DNA from: Mucilaginibacter rubeus
GTDB taxonomy: Bacteria; Bacteroidota; Bacteroidia; Sphingobacteriales; Sphingobacteriaceae
DNA: 64,000 nucleotides
Direction: 5' to 3'
Assembly: GCF_014643835.1 (NCBI RefSeq)
Contig: NZ_BMKD01000014.1
Location: forward strand, 1-64,000
Shown here: positions 45,081 to 53,647 of the stretch, piece after piece
How positions within the stretch are numbered: the stretch's first letter is position 1
Layout of the letters: each line of letters begins with the position of its first letter
The notes under the pieces: model-generated
What the model saw: the letters and a program-made list of their open reading frames with translations, nothing else
What the model was told of the DNA's origin: nothing
Databases searched by the model: none
Program-made: the position numbers and the translations under genes

Positions 45081-45835
45081 AAATCCTGATCACCTGCCTG
45101 CTCTTATTTTTTAATATTAACATTGCTCCTCCGGATAACGTGATTAAAAGATTCGCGGTACCGGCAGGCTATCAGCGTATAACAGCGTCGCCCGGCAGTT
45201 TCGGGGCATGGCTGCAGGCTTTACCTTTAAAGCCGGCGGGCACACCAACCAAAACTTATAAAGGCGATATTGCCCGTACCGATGTTTACACCGCTGCGGT
45301 TATTGACATGAGCATAGGCAACCAGGACTTACAGCAATGCGCCGACGCAGTGATGCGCCTCCGTGCCGAATACCTTTATCAGCAAAAAAAATACGACGAA
45401 ATTTCTTTCAACTTTACCAGTGGTTTTAAATGCGACTATGCTCATTATGCCAAGGGCTATCGCTACAAAAACGACCATTGGGTATTGAAAGCCAAACCCG
45501 ATTATTCGTACCCGGCATTTTTAAATTACATGAACCTGGTGTTCAGTTATGCGGGCACCCTGTCCCTGCAAAAAGAATTAAAACCTGTAACTAACCCCAA
45601 GGATGTAAAACCAGGTGATGTGTTCATCCGTGGGGGCTCGCCCGGGCATTGTTTTATTGTGCTCGATGTTGTAGAAAATGCCGCTCATCAAAAGCAATTT
45701 TTACTGGCGCAGAGTTTTATGCCGGCCCAAAATATCCAGGTGCTAAAATATGATTCACCCTGGTTTGCTATGGACCAGCACAGCGGGATCATGTATGGCG
45801 AGCTGATCAGTAAAAACTATCTGAAGCGGTTTTAG
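45077..45835 (+). CDS. DUF4846 domain protein
   Basis: 252 residues with an N-terminal signal peptide (about 1-20). DUF4846 parts: RITASPGSFGAWLQALPLKP, DVYTAAVIDMSIGNQDLQQCADAVMRLRAEYLY (in two pieces) and PGDVFIRGGSPGHCFIVLDV, where the Gly-Ser-Pro-Gly-His-Cys looks catalytic. Coupled by overlap to an M23 peptidase, it is probably an envelope enzyme of cell-wall turnover (inference). Confidence 0.82.
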   Translation: MKILITCLLLFFNINIAPPDNVIKRFAVPAGYQRITASPGSFGAWLQALPLKPAGTPTKTYKGDIARTDVYTAAVIDMSIGNQDLQQCADAVMRLRAEYLYQQKKYDEISFNFTSGFKCDYAHYAKGYRYKNDHWVLKAKPDYSYPAFLNYMNLVFSYAGTLSLQKELKPVTNPKDVKPGDVFIRGGSPGHCFIVLDVVENAAHQKQFLLAQSFMPAQNIQVLKYDSPWFAMDQHSGIMYGELISKNYLKRF

Positions 45836-45854
45836 ATGAAGTGTATAAAAGAGC

Positions 45855-45934
45855 GTCATTGCGAGGAACGAAGCAATCCCCTATTAGCAGGTCCGCTCTG
45901 CATAGTTTGGGATTGCTTCGTTCCTCGCAATGAC
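45855..45934. repeat. Palindromic repeat family B, best-preserved copy
   Basis: GTCATTGCGAGGAACGAAGC (left) is the perfect complement of GCTTCGTTCCTCGCAATGAC (right), a 20-base arm. It stands between two convergent genes. Confidence 0.85.
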
Positions 45935-45959
45935 GTTGCAGTGGATTGGTAGAGGCAGG

Positions 45960-46979
45960 CTACCTCTTCTGCACCCTGTCATAAAACCCACCGAAACTGT
46001 TCATTTTCACGGCATCCTCATTGAAAAAGTCGCCGGGGAAACCTAATTCAATAGCGCTTACTTCATTCAGCTTTTTGAAATGTTCGGGGGTTAATTTGGT
46101 GTCGATGGCTTTGAGGTTATCGTTTAGCTGGTCAATTTTGGTAGCGCCCACAATGGGGATACAGCTAAAATCCCTGTCCATCATCCATTGCAGGGCAACA
46201 TGGCTTTCGGATACCCCTAATTCAGCGGCGATGTCAACAACCGCTTCAGTAATAGTTTTAGCCCTGTCGTTACGGCGGTTACTTTCCGGTTTTACACGTC
46301 CCGGTTCGCCGCGCAGGTATTTGCCGGTTAATGCACCACCTGCCAACGGGGCCCAGGGGGTAACCGTCATGCCGTAATGTTTTGCCATCGGTATCAGCTC
46401 CCGCTCGGCAGTCCGGGCCAGCAGGCTGTACTCCACTTGTAAGGCAATGAACTGGCTCCAGCCCATCAGCCCGGCAAGGGTATTCCCTTTTGACACCACC
46501 CACGCGGGCGTATCACTGATAGCGGCATAGGTTACTTTGCCCTGTTTTATCAGGTCGTCCAACCCGCGCAGCACCTCATCAATAGGTGTAATATTATCCC
46601 ATATATGCAGGTACAGCACATCAATAAAATCAGTTTTGAGGCGTTTAAGGCTTTCTTCCACGCTCCGCATCATGTTTTTGCGGTTATTGCCCGATGCATT
46701 AGGATTGGTAGTATTATCTTTCAGCGTGTATTTGGTAGCCAGCACAAAATAATCGCGGTCATGATTACCCAGGTATTCGCCAATGATCTTCTCGCTGGTA
46801 CCCAGTTTGTACACATTGGCAGTATCAATAAAATTGCCGCCTGCATTGGCAAAGGCATCCATAATGGCAAAGCTGGTATCTTTTTCGGCGCCCCAGCCGC
46901 CTTCGGTACCGAAGCCCATAGTGCCCAGGCATAATTCAGAAACTTTAAGGCCCGAGCGGCCTAATAATTTGTAGTTCAT
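45960..46979 (-). CDS. Aldo/keto reductase
   Basis: 339 residues of the (beta/alpha)8 NADPH-dependent oxidoreductase family. Signatures: LLGRSGLKVSELCLGTMGFG, AGGNFIDTANVYKLGTSE (catalytic Asp/Tyr), VLATKYTL (catalytic Lys) and LYLHIWDNITPI (His). The C-terminal NADP loop is IPIVGATKIDQLNDNLKAI. Physiological substrate unknown. Confidence 0.92.
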   Translation of the reverse strand: MNYKLLGRSGLKVSELCLGTMGFGTEGGWGAEKDTSFAIMDAFANAGGNFIDTANVYKLGTSEKIIGEYLGNHDRDYFVLATKYTLKDNTTNPNASGNNRKNMMRSVEESLKRLKTDFIDVLYLHIWDNITPIDEVLRGLDDLIKQGKVTYAAISDTPAWVVSKGNTLAGLMGWSQFIALQVEYSLLARTAERELIPMAKHYGMTVTPWAPLAGGALTGKYLRGEPGRVKPESNRRNDRAKTITEAVVDIAAELGVSESHVALQWMMDRDFSCIPIVGATKIDQLNDNLKAIDTKLTPEHFKKLNEVSAIELGFPGDFFNEDAVKMNSFGGFYDRVQKR

Positions 46980-47066
46980 ATATGGTGATGTTTTGTGTAA
47001 CGTTTTTAAAATATGTAATTGGCGAAGCGTGGCAATCTTGTAACCAATGCATTGCGGCTATGCAGA

Positions 47067-47363
47067 TCAATCATACCAGTCTACACTTAAATCTCCCCAC
47101 GATGGATTAGCTGCCACTATCAAATCAATTTTCTTTTGCCTTGATCCTGCTTTCAATTGTTTTTCTCTGGCTATGGCATCGTCTATCCATTGAAATTGTT
47201 CAAAGTATACCAATTTATCGCACGCATATTTTGCCGTATAACCTTTATAGATCTTTTTCTTATGCTCTAATATCCTGTTATGTAAATCACTCGATACTCC
47301 TACGTACAACACTGTGTTAGCTTTGTTTGTTAAAATATAAACGAAGTATTGGTGTACTTTCAT
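47067..47363 (-). CDS. GIY-YIG nuclease-fold protein
   Basis: 98 residues of the short YhbQ/UPF0213 type. The motif runs YFVYILTNKANTVLYVGVS with GIY-YIG varied to VYI...YVG, then LHNRILEHK (Arg and His) and a catalytic-position Glu in YFEQF. Whether it cuts DNA is unknown. It is next to a dense repeat cluster, which is common for this family in Bacteroidota. Confidence 0.85.
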   Translation of the reverse strand: MKVHQYFVYILTNKANTVLYVGVSSDLHNRILEHKKKIYKGYTAKYACDKLVYFEQFQWIDDAIAREKQLKAGSRQKKIDLIVAANPSWGDLSVDWYD

Positions 47364-47445
47364 TAGATAAGGTTTGGCGCTAATCTAAAAGAATTAATAT
47401 TAAACTACACCATTTTTAAACATCCACCTCATTGCGGGGAGGCAG

Positions 47446-47778
47446 ATTGGCACATGCATAATCCAACCATTAAAAGTTATGTCATTGCGAGGAGCAGCAC
47501 GGGCAAAAGAGCGTCCGGGCGACGTGGCAATCTCGTCGTTATGCCTCTACGATATGCAAAGCCGCTGAGCATAGCTACGAGATTGCCGCGCTTCGCTCGC
47601 AATGACATATTGGATTGGCACATATATAATCCAACCATTAAAAGTTATGTCATTGCGAGGAGCAGCACGGGCTAAAGAGCATTCGGGCGACGTGGCAATC
47701 TCTTCGTTATGCCTCTGTGATATGCAAAGTCGCGGAGCATAGCTACGAGATTGCCGCGCTTCGCTCGCAATGACATAT
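47446..47778. repeat. Tandem duplication, 168-bp unit, containing family B palindromes
   Basis: Two copies of a unit starting ATTGGCACAT at 47446 and 47614. Each contains ATAATCCAACCATTAAAAGT, then GTCATTGCGAGGAGCAGCAC, and ends CGCTTCGCTCGCAATGACAT. The copies differ at scattered positions. The 500 bases 47364-47862 contain nothing else apart from the promoter of the next gene. Confidence 0.8.
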
Positions 47779-47862
47779 TTTTTTATAATCAGAGGAAAGT
47801 CGAGTACAAACAATCCCTCCTTCAACTTTGTACTATTTAATACATCGCTAATATACCAAATT

Positions 47863-48189
47863 ATGAAAATCATCACCCTCCATACCAATACCGACATCAA
47901 CCAGTTATACCAGTTACTGCACGAAAAACTTAACCCGCTGTTTCAGGAGCAACGAAAAAGCGAATTAAATTTCACCGTTGAGCGCAAAGGCGGGGCGGTT
48001 GAAATTTCGTTGCCTGCTGTTTACGAAGGCGCCCTGTTCAGCATCGCGATTAACGGTAACGAACTTTGGATTACCCGGAATGAACATTATGTTGATGATG
48101 TAAATTCGCTCACCGTCGAATCGATCCTGAACGATCTGTTCAGCAAAATTGCCGGTAATTTGGGGACGGATCTGGTACAGGAGGGATAG
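47863..48189 (+). CDS. Small protein of unknown function
   Basis: 108 residues from the ATG at 47863; a longer frame upstream only crosses repeat DNA. It has alternating strands and helices (IITLHTNTDINQLYQLLHEK; FSIAINGNELWITRNEHYVD). No family is recognised. The codon pattern and clean end before the MscS gene support a real gene. Confidence 0.6.
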   Translation: MKIITLHTNTDINQLYQLLHEKLNPLFQEQRKSELNFTVERKGGAVEISLPAVYEGALFSIAINGNELWITRNEHYVDDVNSLTVESILNDLFSKIAGNLGTDLVQEG

Positions 48190-48255
48190 TGGGCATAACG
48201 CTAAGCAAATTGAAATGAGCCAAATAATTTTTAGCTTTAACAGAAAAACATCCCT

Positions 48256-49869
48256 ATGCCTAAAATTTATAGCCTGCTCATCCTTTTTCTGTTTGCTACA
48301 TTTACCATACGGGCACAAAAACTCCCTGAAAAAAACGGCGAACCGGTGATCATTAACCGGGATACCCTGTTTAAATTTTATGCCCCGCAGGGATTGTTTG
48401 ATCCTAAAGAGCGCGCCGGGATTGTTACCCAACGCATTAAGGACCTGATGAACCGGATAGATTTTAACCCGGATTCGTTAACACTTAAAAACGATACGTC
48501 CATATCGATAATAACCTACAACGGCCAGATGATCATGGGCGTTAATAATACCGATGCCTCTTACTCCGAACTGAACCGGCCGCAGCTTGCAGCAAGCTAT
48601 CTGTCTATATTAAAAAATAAGCTCGGCAACGTTTTTGAAAGCAACAGCCCTAAACAACTAATTACAAACTTGCTTGAGGCCGTGGCGGTTATTATACTGC
48701 TTATTGTGCTGATCTGGATTGTTAATAAAGGTTTTAGGTGGATAAAACTTAAAATTATACGGGGATGGGAAAACCGTGTTAAAAAGCTGGCAGAAAAAGG
48801 AGCTCCAATAGCCTATGCCTCGCGGCTTCTTCCGTTTATCAGTGGACTGGTAAATATTGGCCGGCTGCTCATTATCCTGCTGCTGGTTTACCTGGCTTTA
48901 CCCGTATTGTTTTATATCTTCCCTTCCTCGCAGCCTATCGCCACACAGTTAATCGGCTTTGTGGTTAACCCCTTGAAAAGTATCCTGCTGGCCATTGTCC
49001 GTTTTATACCCAACCTGCTTACTATAACGGTTATTTACCTGGTCACCCGCTACATTGTAAAACTGGTAAAATTTATAGCTACCGAAATAGCAAACGGGGC
49101 CATCGCTTTACAGGGTTTTTACCCGGAATGGGCTATCCCAACTTACAATATCATCCGGGTACTCATGTACGCGTTTATGTTTGTGGTGATATTTCCATAT
49201 TTGCCGGGGTCGCAGTCTAAAGTGTTCCAGGGGGTTACGGTGTTTATAGGCGTACTGTTTTCTTTAGGTTCCTCCTCGGCCATTGCCAATATGGTATCGG
49301 GCATTGTACTTACCTATATGCGCCCCTTTAAAATTGGCGACCGCATCAAAGTTGGCGAAATTATGGGCGATGTAATTGAGAAAAACCTGCTGGTTACCCG
49401 CGTACGCACCATTAAAAACGAAGACGTAACCGTGCCCAATGCTACCATTTTAAGCGGTGCTACGGTTAACTATACTTCATCGTCAAAAACTTTGGGGTTG
49501 ATACTGAATACCAGTGTTACTATAGGCTACGATGCCCCCTGGGAAACCATCCACAATCTGCTCATCAGCGCGGCCGAAGCAACAGAAGGCATTCTTGCCA
49601 ACCCAAAACCGTTTGTACTGCAAACCGCTTTGAATGATTTTAATGTAAGCTACCAGATAAATGCTTATACCGATCAGCCCGGCAAAATGGCCATGATCTA
49701 TTCGGTATTGTATCAAAACATACAGGATAAGTTTAACGAAGCAGGCATGGAGATCATGTCGCCGCATTTTACAGCTGTACGCGATGGAAGCCACATCCAG
49801 ATCCCCGAAAACTACGTTGCCGATGGATATAAAAAACCGGGGTATAAGATAGAACGGGAAGAAAGCTAA
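48256..49869 (+). CDS. Mechanosensitive channel, MscS family
   Basis: 537 residues with a signal peptide (ending IRAQ), an extracytoplasmic N-terminal part (about 25-110), several membrane segments, and the MscS pore and beta domain (GVTVFIGVLFSLGSSSAIAN; RPFKIGDRIKVGEIMGDVIE; RTIKNEDVTVPNATI). It releases solutes on hypo-osmotic shock. The pore helix has the Gly/Ala/Ser packing of the family. Confidence 0.92.
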   Translation: MPKIYSLLILFLFATFTIRAQKLPEKNGEPVIINRDTLFKFYAPQGLFDPKERAGIVTQRIKDLMNRIDFNPDSLTLKNDTSISIITYNGQMIMGVNNTDASYSELNRPQLAASYLSILKNKLGNVFESNSPKQLITNLLEAVAVIILLIVLIWIVNKGFRWIKLKIIRGWENRVKKLAEKGAPIAYASRLLPFISGLVNIGRLLIILLLVYLALPVLFYIFPSSQPIATQLIGFVVNPLKSILLAIVRFIPNLLTITVIYLVTRYIVKLVKFIATEIANGAIALQGFYPEWAIPTYNIIRVLMYAFMFVVIFPYLPGSQSKVFQGVTVFIGVLFSLGSSSAIANMVSGIVLTYMRPFKIGDRIKVGEIMGDVIEKNLLVTRVRTIKNEDVTVPNATILSGATVNYTSSSKTLGLILNTSVTIGYDAPWETIHNLLISAAEATEGILANPKPFVLQTALNDFNVSYQINAYTDQPGKMAMIYSVLYQNIQDKFNEAGMEIMSPHFTAVRDGSHIQIPENYVADGYKKPGYKIEREES

Positions 49870-49965
49870 AAGCCATTAATAAGCCGAAAGCCGAAGGCTA
49901 TAGGAAAGAAGCTAAAAGCAAAAAGCTTAAAGCACAAAGCTATGAAAAAGAAGCGCTTTATCGGA
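49870..49965. repeat. AGC-rich simple repeat between convergent genes
   Basis: Runs of AAGC(T/C) spaced by A-rich triplets, e.g. AAGCCGAAAGCCGAAGGC and AGCTTAAAGCACAAAGC. Similar short tracts lie near 21340-21380 and 32800-32825. No hairpin or gene. Confidence 0.4.
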
Positions 49966-49969
49966 TAGG

Positions 49970-50015
49970 GCACAAGTCATTCACCCTCATGCCAGCCACA
50001 CAAGACTTGCGCCAG
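49970..50015 (+). repeat. REP family A copy
   Basis: GCACAAGTCATTCACC through to CACAAGACTTGCGCCAGAAA matches the RAYT-flanking elements. Confidence 0.7.
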
Positions 50016-50070
50016 AAAAGTGAAAAAGAAGCTTATCAAACCGATTGCAAAGCAAAGCTTTAAGCTAAAA

Positions 50071-51051
50071 TCAACCGTTAATCCAGGTAAACTTATACTC
50101 CAGCATTGGGTTTTTCATGCGCTCGGCTACACGCAGTAAGCGGGCCGGAAGGTTTACCACGTAATCGCGGGCCTTTTCGCCGGCTTCGTCCAAACCTGTG
50201 ATACTTTCGATGTGCCAGTCGGTCAAAAGCTCTTTCAGGATATCCACATAGTCGATAGCTGTATAGATCCCCAAACGCTGGGCAGCATCGGTAAAGTGAC
50301 CAAAAGTTTGACCAACCTTTAAACCAACCTCACGCAGGAAGTGGGCAGGCATTACAATCTTTTTACGCATCATATCCTCAAAAGCTACCATAGCCTCACT
50401 TGGATCTACCTCAAATATTTTTTCGATAAAGTACTTATAAGCTTTAGCATGGCGGGCTTCGTCGGATGCAATAACACCGCACATTTTTGAAAGCAGCGGA
50501 TCGCCGTATTTTTTAGCCTGTGATGCTACACGACGGTGCGATACATTGGTTGCCAGCTCCTGGAAAGAGGTATATATAAAGTTACGGTACGGATCATGAC
50601 CGGTACCGATGTCAAAACCATCGGAGATGAGGTATTGGGTGGAGATCTCCATCATGCGCATATCCACACGACCAGACAGGTACAAGTATTTGTTAAGCAG
50701 GTCGCCATGGCGGTTTTCTTCACCGGTCCAGTGGCGGGTCCATTTCATCCAGCCGCCCTCTTCATTGTCAGATACCCCTTCAACCATGGTAAGCCATGAT
50801 TCGTAAGTAGGCAACGCTTCTTCGGTAATGGTATCGCCAATTAAAACGGCGATCAGATCATACGAAAGACCTGCGGCGCTTTCCTGCAATTCCTTAATTT
50901 CAGTAAAGAACGAGTCCCTTGAAGAATCGGGCAAAAAATCAGACGGCTGCCAGATGGTATCAATCGGTTTCAGGTATTCATGTATCTTTTCTAACATGAA
51001 CTTTTCGATATGCACCATTACTTCTCTGCGCTTTTCTTCAAAAAATCTCAT
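50071..51051 (-). CDS. Acyl-ACP desaturase (ferritin-like di-iron)
   Basis: 326 residues of the soluble stearoyl-ACP desaturase family. Iron-binding motifs: EENRHGDLLNKYLYL (EENRH) and ASDEARHAKAYKYF (DEARH). It introduces a cis double bond into ACP-bound fatty acids in the cytosol. The reductase partner is not adjacent. In Bacteroidota one such gene is widespread. Confidence 0.93.
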   Translation of the reverse strand: MRFFEEKRREVMVHIEKFMLEKIHEYLKPIDTIWQPSDFLPDSSRDSFFTEIKELQESAAGLSYDLIAVLIGDTITEEALPTYESWLTMVEGVSDNEEGGWMKWTRHWTGEENRHGDLLNKYLYLSGRVDMRMMEISTQYLISDGFDIGTGHDPYRNFIYTSFQELATNVSHRRVASQAKKYGDPLLSKMCGVIASDEARHAKAYKYFIEKIFEVDPSEAMVAFEDMMRKKIVMPAHFLREVGLKVGQTFGHFTDAAQRLGIYTAIDYVDILKELLTDWHIESITGLDEAGEKARDYVVNLPARLLRVAERMKNPMLEYKFTWING

Positions 51052-51105
51052 AACTGTATATTAGTGAGCAAAGGTAATAAAATTGTAACATTAATGTTTA
51101 AAATT

Positions 51106-52190
51106 TCACTGTACGGCGCTAATTGCGTCTTTCATACACAAGGGCAAATTTCTTATAACCGGCCTGCCGTTAACCAGTGAAAAACTACTGTTATAATCCC
51201 AAAGCATGCCAAAAATATCAAGCTCTTTTAAAGCCTTGCGTACAGATTTAATATAACGGCGGCGGCTATCGGCAGCGGCATATTTGTTATAGACGCTTTA
51301 CGTACCACAATAATGGGCACATCATATTTCAGGGCGCGTTTTTTATAATTTGCTATTTATCATTTATAGATTGTTCGTTACCATCTCGCGGGTACGTCCG
51401 GTAATTGCTTTGGCCGCGGGTATTTTTTGCTTTTGGATTAAGTGCAGGAAAATTTTCCGCATTGTATGGAAATGATACCCCGGTGATTGAAACCTGGTCA
51501 CCTATCCGGCTTGCGCCCCGGTGAATAAAAAAGAAAGGCCCGTAAAAGTGAAAATTGCAGATGATATGGTTATCGGCCAGCCTTTACCAACCTGCTTAGC
51601 TCATAGATGCTGATATAATTTGATGCACTTACGATCAGGGTTTGTTGTTTATCAATCTACGGATAAGCGTAACAATATTATACGCGGCAACTTTCCACAG
51701 TTTGGGGTTAATATGGGGCAGTTCATTATAATTCTCAAAAAACAGGTTATTATAATCTGCGTTTTTATACCTTTTAGTTAATTTTAGCCACAAATCAATT
51801 GTTTGCGGTGTTTCTGTGAGATAATTATTGTCGCCTAACCTGCCATAATGATAATCTGTCACCTGCTTCAATCCATAAGCATTGCATCGCTTAGCAACTT
51901 TATCCATATTAGGTAAATAGTCGCGCTGTTGTTTTAAGGCCAAAAGAAGTGAAAGCCACGGGCAGCTTAATACTTTTAAAGCCCAGCTTTTTGAACAGCA
52001 GAAAATCGGATTTTTTTAATGGCGTTTGGGCCGCTGAGCTTTCGTTCCGGATTTGCGCAAGCCATAAAATACTGATGCCCTTGCTTAAACTTTGGCCCGG
52101 TTTAAAAGCGACCTTCCGAACTTACCGGGGAATTGGACGGCTTTTTGCAACGGCGTTTATTACTGTTGGCAACAGTAACAACAAACCTGT
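51106..52190 (-). pseudogene. Decayed glycoside hydrolase family 5 (cellulase-like) gene
   Basis: Several frames in order on the minus strand give a GH5 protein. First a leader-like GLLLLLPTVINAVA, an in-frame TAA, then KVAFKPGQSLSKGISILWLA and SDFLLFKKLGFKSIKLPVAF. After a frameshift comes KVAKRCNAYGLKQVTDYHYG, LTETPQTIDLWLKLTKRYKN and FFENYNELPHINPKLW (the NE acid/base region). Another shift leads to LIVSASNYISIYELSRLV, and then QVSITGVSFPYNAENFPALN. The last frame, SRRRYIKSVRKALKELDIFG then NSSFSLVNGRPVIRNLPLCM, ends at a TGA at 51106-51108. At least one nonsense codon and several frameshifts make it non-functional. It is divergent from the exopolysaccharide operon. Confidence 0.8.
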
Positions 52191-52289
52191 TTAAATTATC
52201 GTATAACGAATATTTTTGTCTATCAATATTAAACGGAGTTAATTTAAACAGCGGCCTTAATTTTTAATTACAATTCAAGATAACAAATA

Positions 52290-53636
52290 ATGTTTGTTCA
52301 AATTACCAACGAAGAATTAATTAGAGAGACCTCCAAAAAAGCATGGTACCAAACCAATAATATAATCTGGACAATTATATTCCTGTACCCTCTTTTTAGT
52401 ATTGTTGATTTTATTTACGCTACAAACTATTGGCTGCAGTTTTTTATTATCCGCATTATAACTATCCTTATTATATACGGCCTGTTCAGCTATTTTCAGC
52501 ATAAACAATTTAGTTACCGCATATTATTGCATATCAGTTTCTTTATGCTTTCGGTAACGGCAGCTATATTATGCAACCTGGTAAACATTCAGTTCCTGAC
52601 CATTTATTTTATGCTGTTTGCTACCACCCTGCTATTTTTTAACCTGCAGGTTTTTTGGGAGCCTTTAAACTCCATCATCCAAACCTTAATGGCACTATTG
52701 TTACTGGCCATTTTCTTTAACCTGCTAAGCGAATACAACCTCGACCTGGTTTTAAGTAACGGCGGGCAGATCTTTTTTATCATCTCGGGCATCTCCTGCT
52801 TAATACCCGGGGCGCGTTATAAGGTGATCCAGCGTGAAGTACGCGCGCAGATCATGATCGAAAAATCAAACGAACAGCTTAAACAGCAAAACAAGGATAT
52901 CAACGAAAAAAATAACCTCATCGATCATCAGTATGAGCAGCTCCGCAAGCTCGACAGCCAGAAGAACAGCTTTATCAATATTGCCGGGCACGACCTTAAA
53001 AACCTCATCGGCTCTATCATAATGAGCAACAACATGATCAGGGAAGAAGATTTCAGGCTCAGCACCGACCAGAAAGAATTTGTAGGCTACATCGCCGAAT
53101 CGGCCGATAAGATGCAGTATATGCTTAACAAGCTGATGGATGTTAAGGAGATCGAATCGCCGGATATGAAATTCAACATGGAGATCTTTGATATCAACGT
53201 TGAAGTGATGCATGTTTTTAAAGGCCTGTACGAAACTGCCCTCATGAAAAACATCCACCTGGTTGATAATATCCTGAAGCTGCCTCTCAACGTGCGGCTC
53301 GACAAAGTATTTGCAGGCCAGGTATTTCAAAACCTGTTATCAAACGCCATCAAATTTTCGCAAACCAATAACAGTATTAAGGTAGTAACCAGCCTGCAGC
53401 GCCAGCGTTTTGTTTTCGAGATCATTGACGAAGGTATAGCCATAGGCCAGCAGGAGCTGGACATGATGTTCAACAAGCTTAAAACCCTTAACGATACGCA
53501 CGGCGTTACCGAAAGCCGCCTGGGTTTGGGCTTATCAATTGCCAAGCTGATGACCCAGGAAATGGGCGGCGAGCTCAGCTACCGCAGTGATGACAACGGT
53601 AATTATTTCAGAGTAGAATTTTACGTAATAAATTAA
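52290..53636 (+). CDS. Membrane sensor histidine kinase
   Basis: 448 residues. Six or so hydrophobic segments fill residues 20-190, followed by a coiled coil (about 190-225, Gln/Asn/Lys-rich) and a HisKA domain with His234 in NIAGHDLKNLIGSI. The ATPase domain has the N box FQNLLSNAIKFSQ and the G2 box RLGLGLSIAKLM. The G1 box reads DEGIAIG instead of DxGxG, a substitution of the second glycine. No response regulator is adjacent; it leads the exopolysaccharide genes, two bases before the BcsB-like frame opens. Confidence 0.88.
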   Translation: MFVQITNEELIRETSKKAWYQTNNIIWTIIFLYPLFSIVDFIYATNYWLQFFIIRIITILIIYGLFSYFQHKQFSYRILLHISFFMLSVTAAILCNLVNIQFLTIYFMLFATTLLFFNLQVFWEPLNSIIQTLMALLLLAIFFNLLSEYNLDLVLSNGGQIFFIISGISCLIPGARYKVIQREVRAQIMIEKSNEQLKQQNKDINEKNNLIDHQYEQLRKLDSQKNSFINIAGHDLKNLIGSIIMSNNMIREEDFRLSTDQKEFVGYIAESADKMQYMLNKLMDVKEIESPDMKFNMEIFDINVEVMHVFKGLYETALMKNIHLVDNILKLPLNVRLDKVFAGQVFQNLLSNAIKFSQTNNSIKVVTSLQRQRFVFEIIDEGIAIGQQELDMMFNKLKTLNDTHGVTESRLGLGLSIAKLMTQEMGGELSYRSDDNGNYFRVEFYVIN

Positions 53637-53647
53637 TATTGATATCA

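Noticed and set aside
47547-47900. 117-codon minus-strand frame
   Set aside because: It spans the 168-bp duplication and the start of a real gene on the other strand; repeat translation only.
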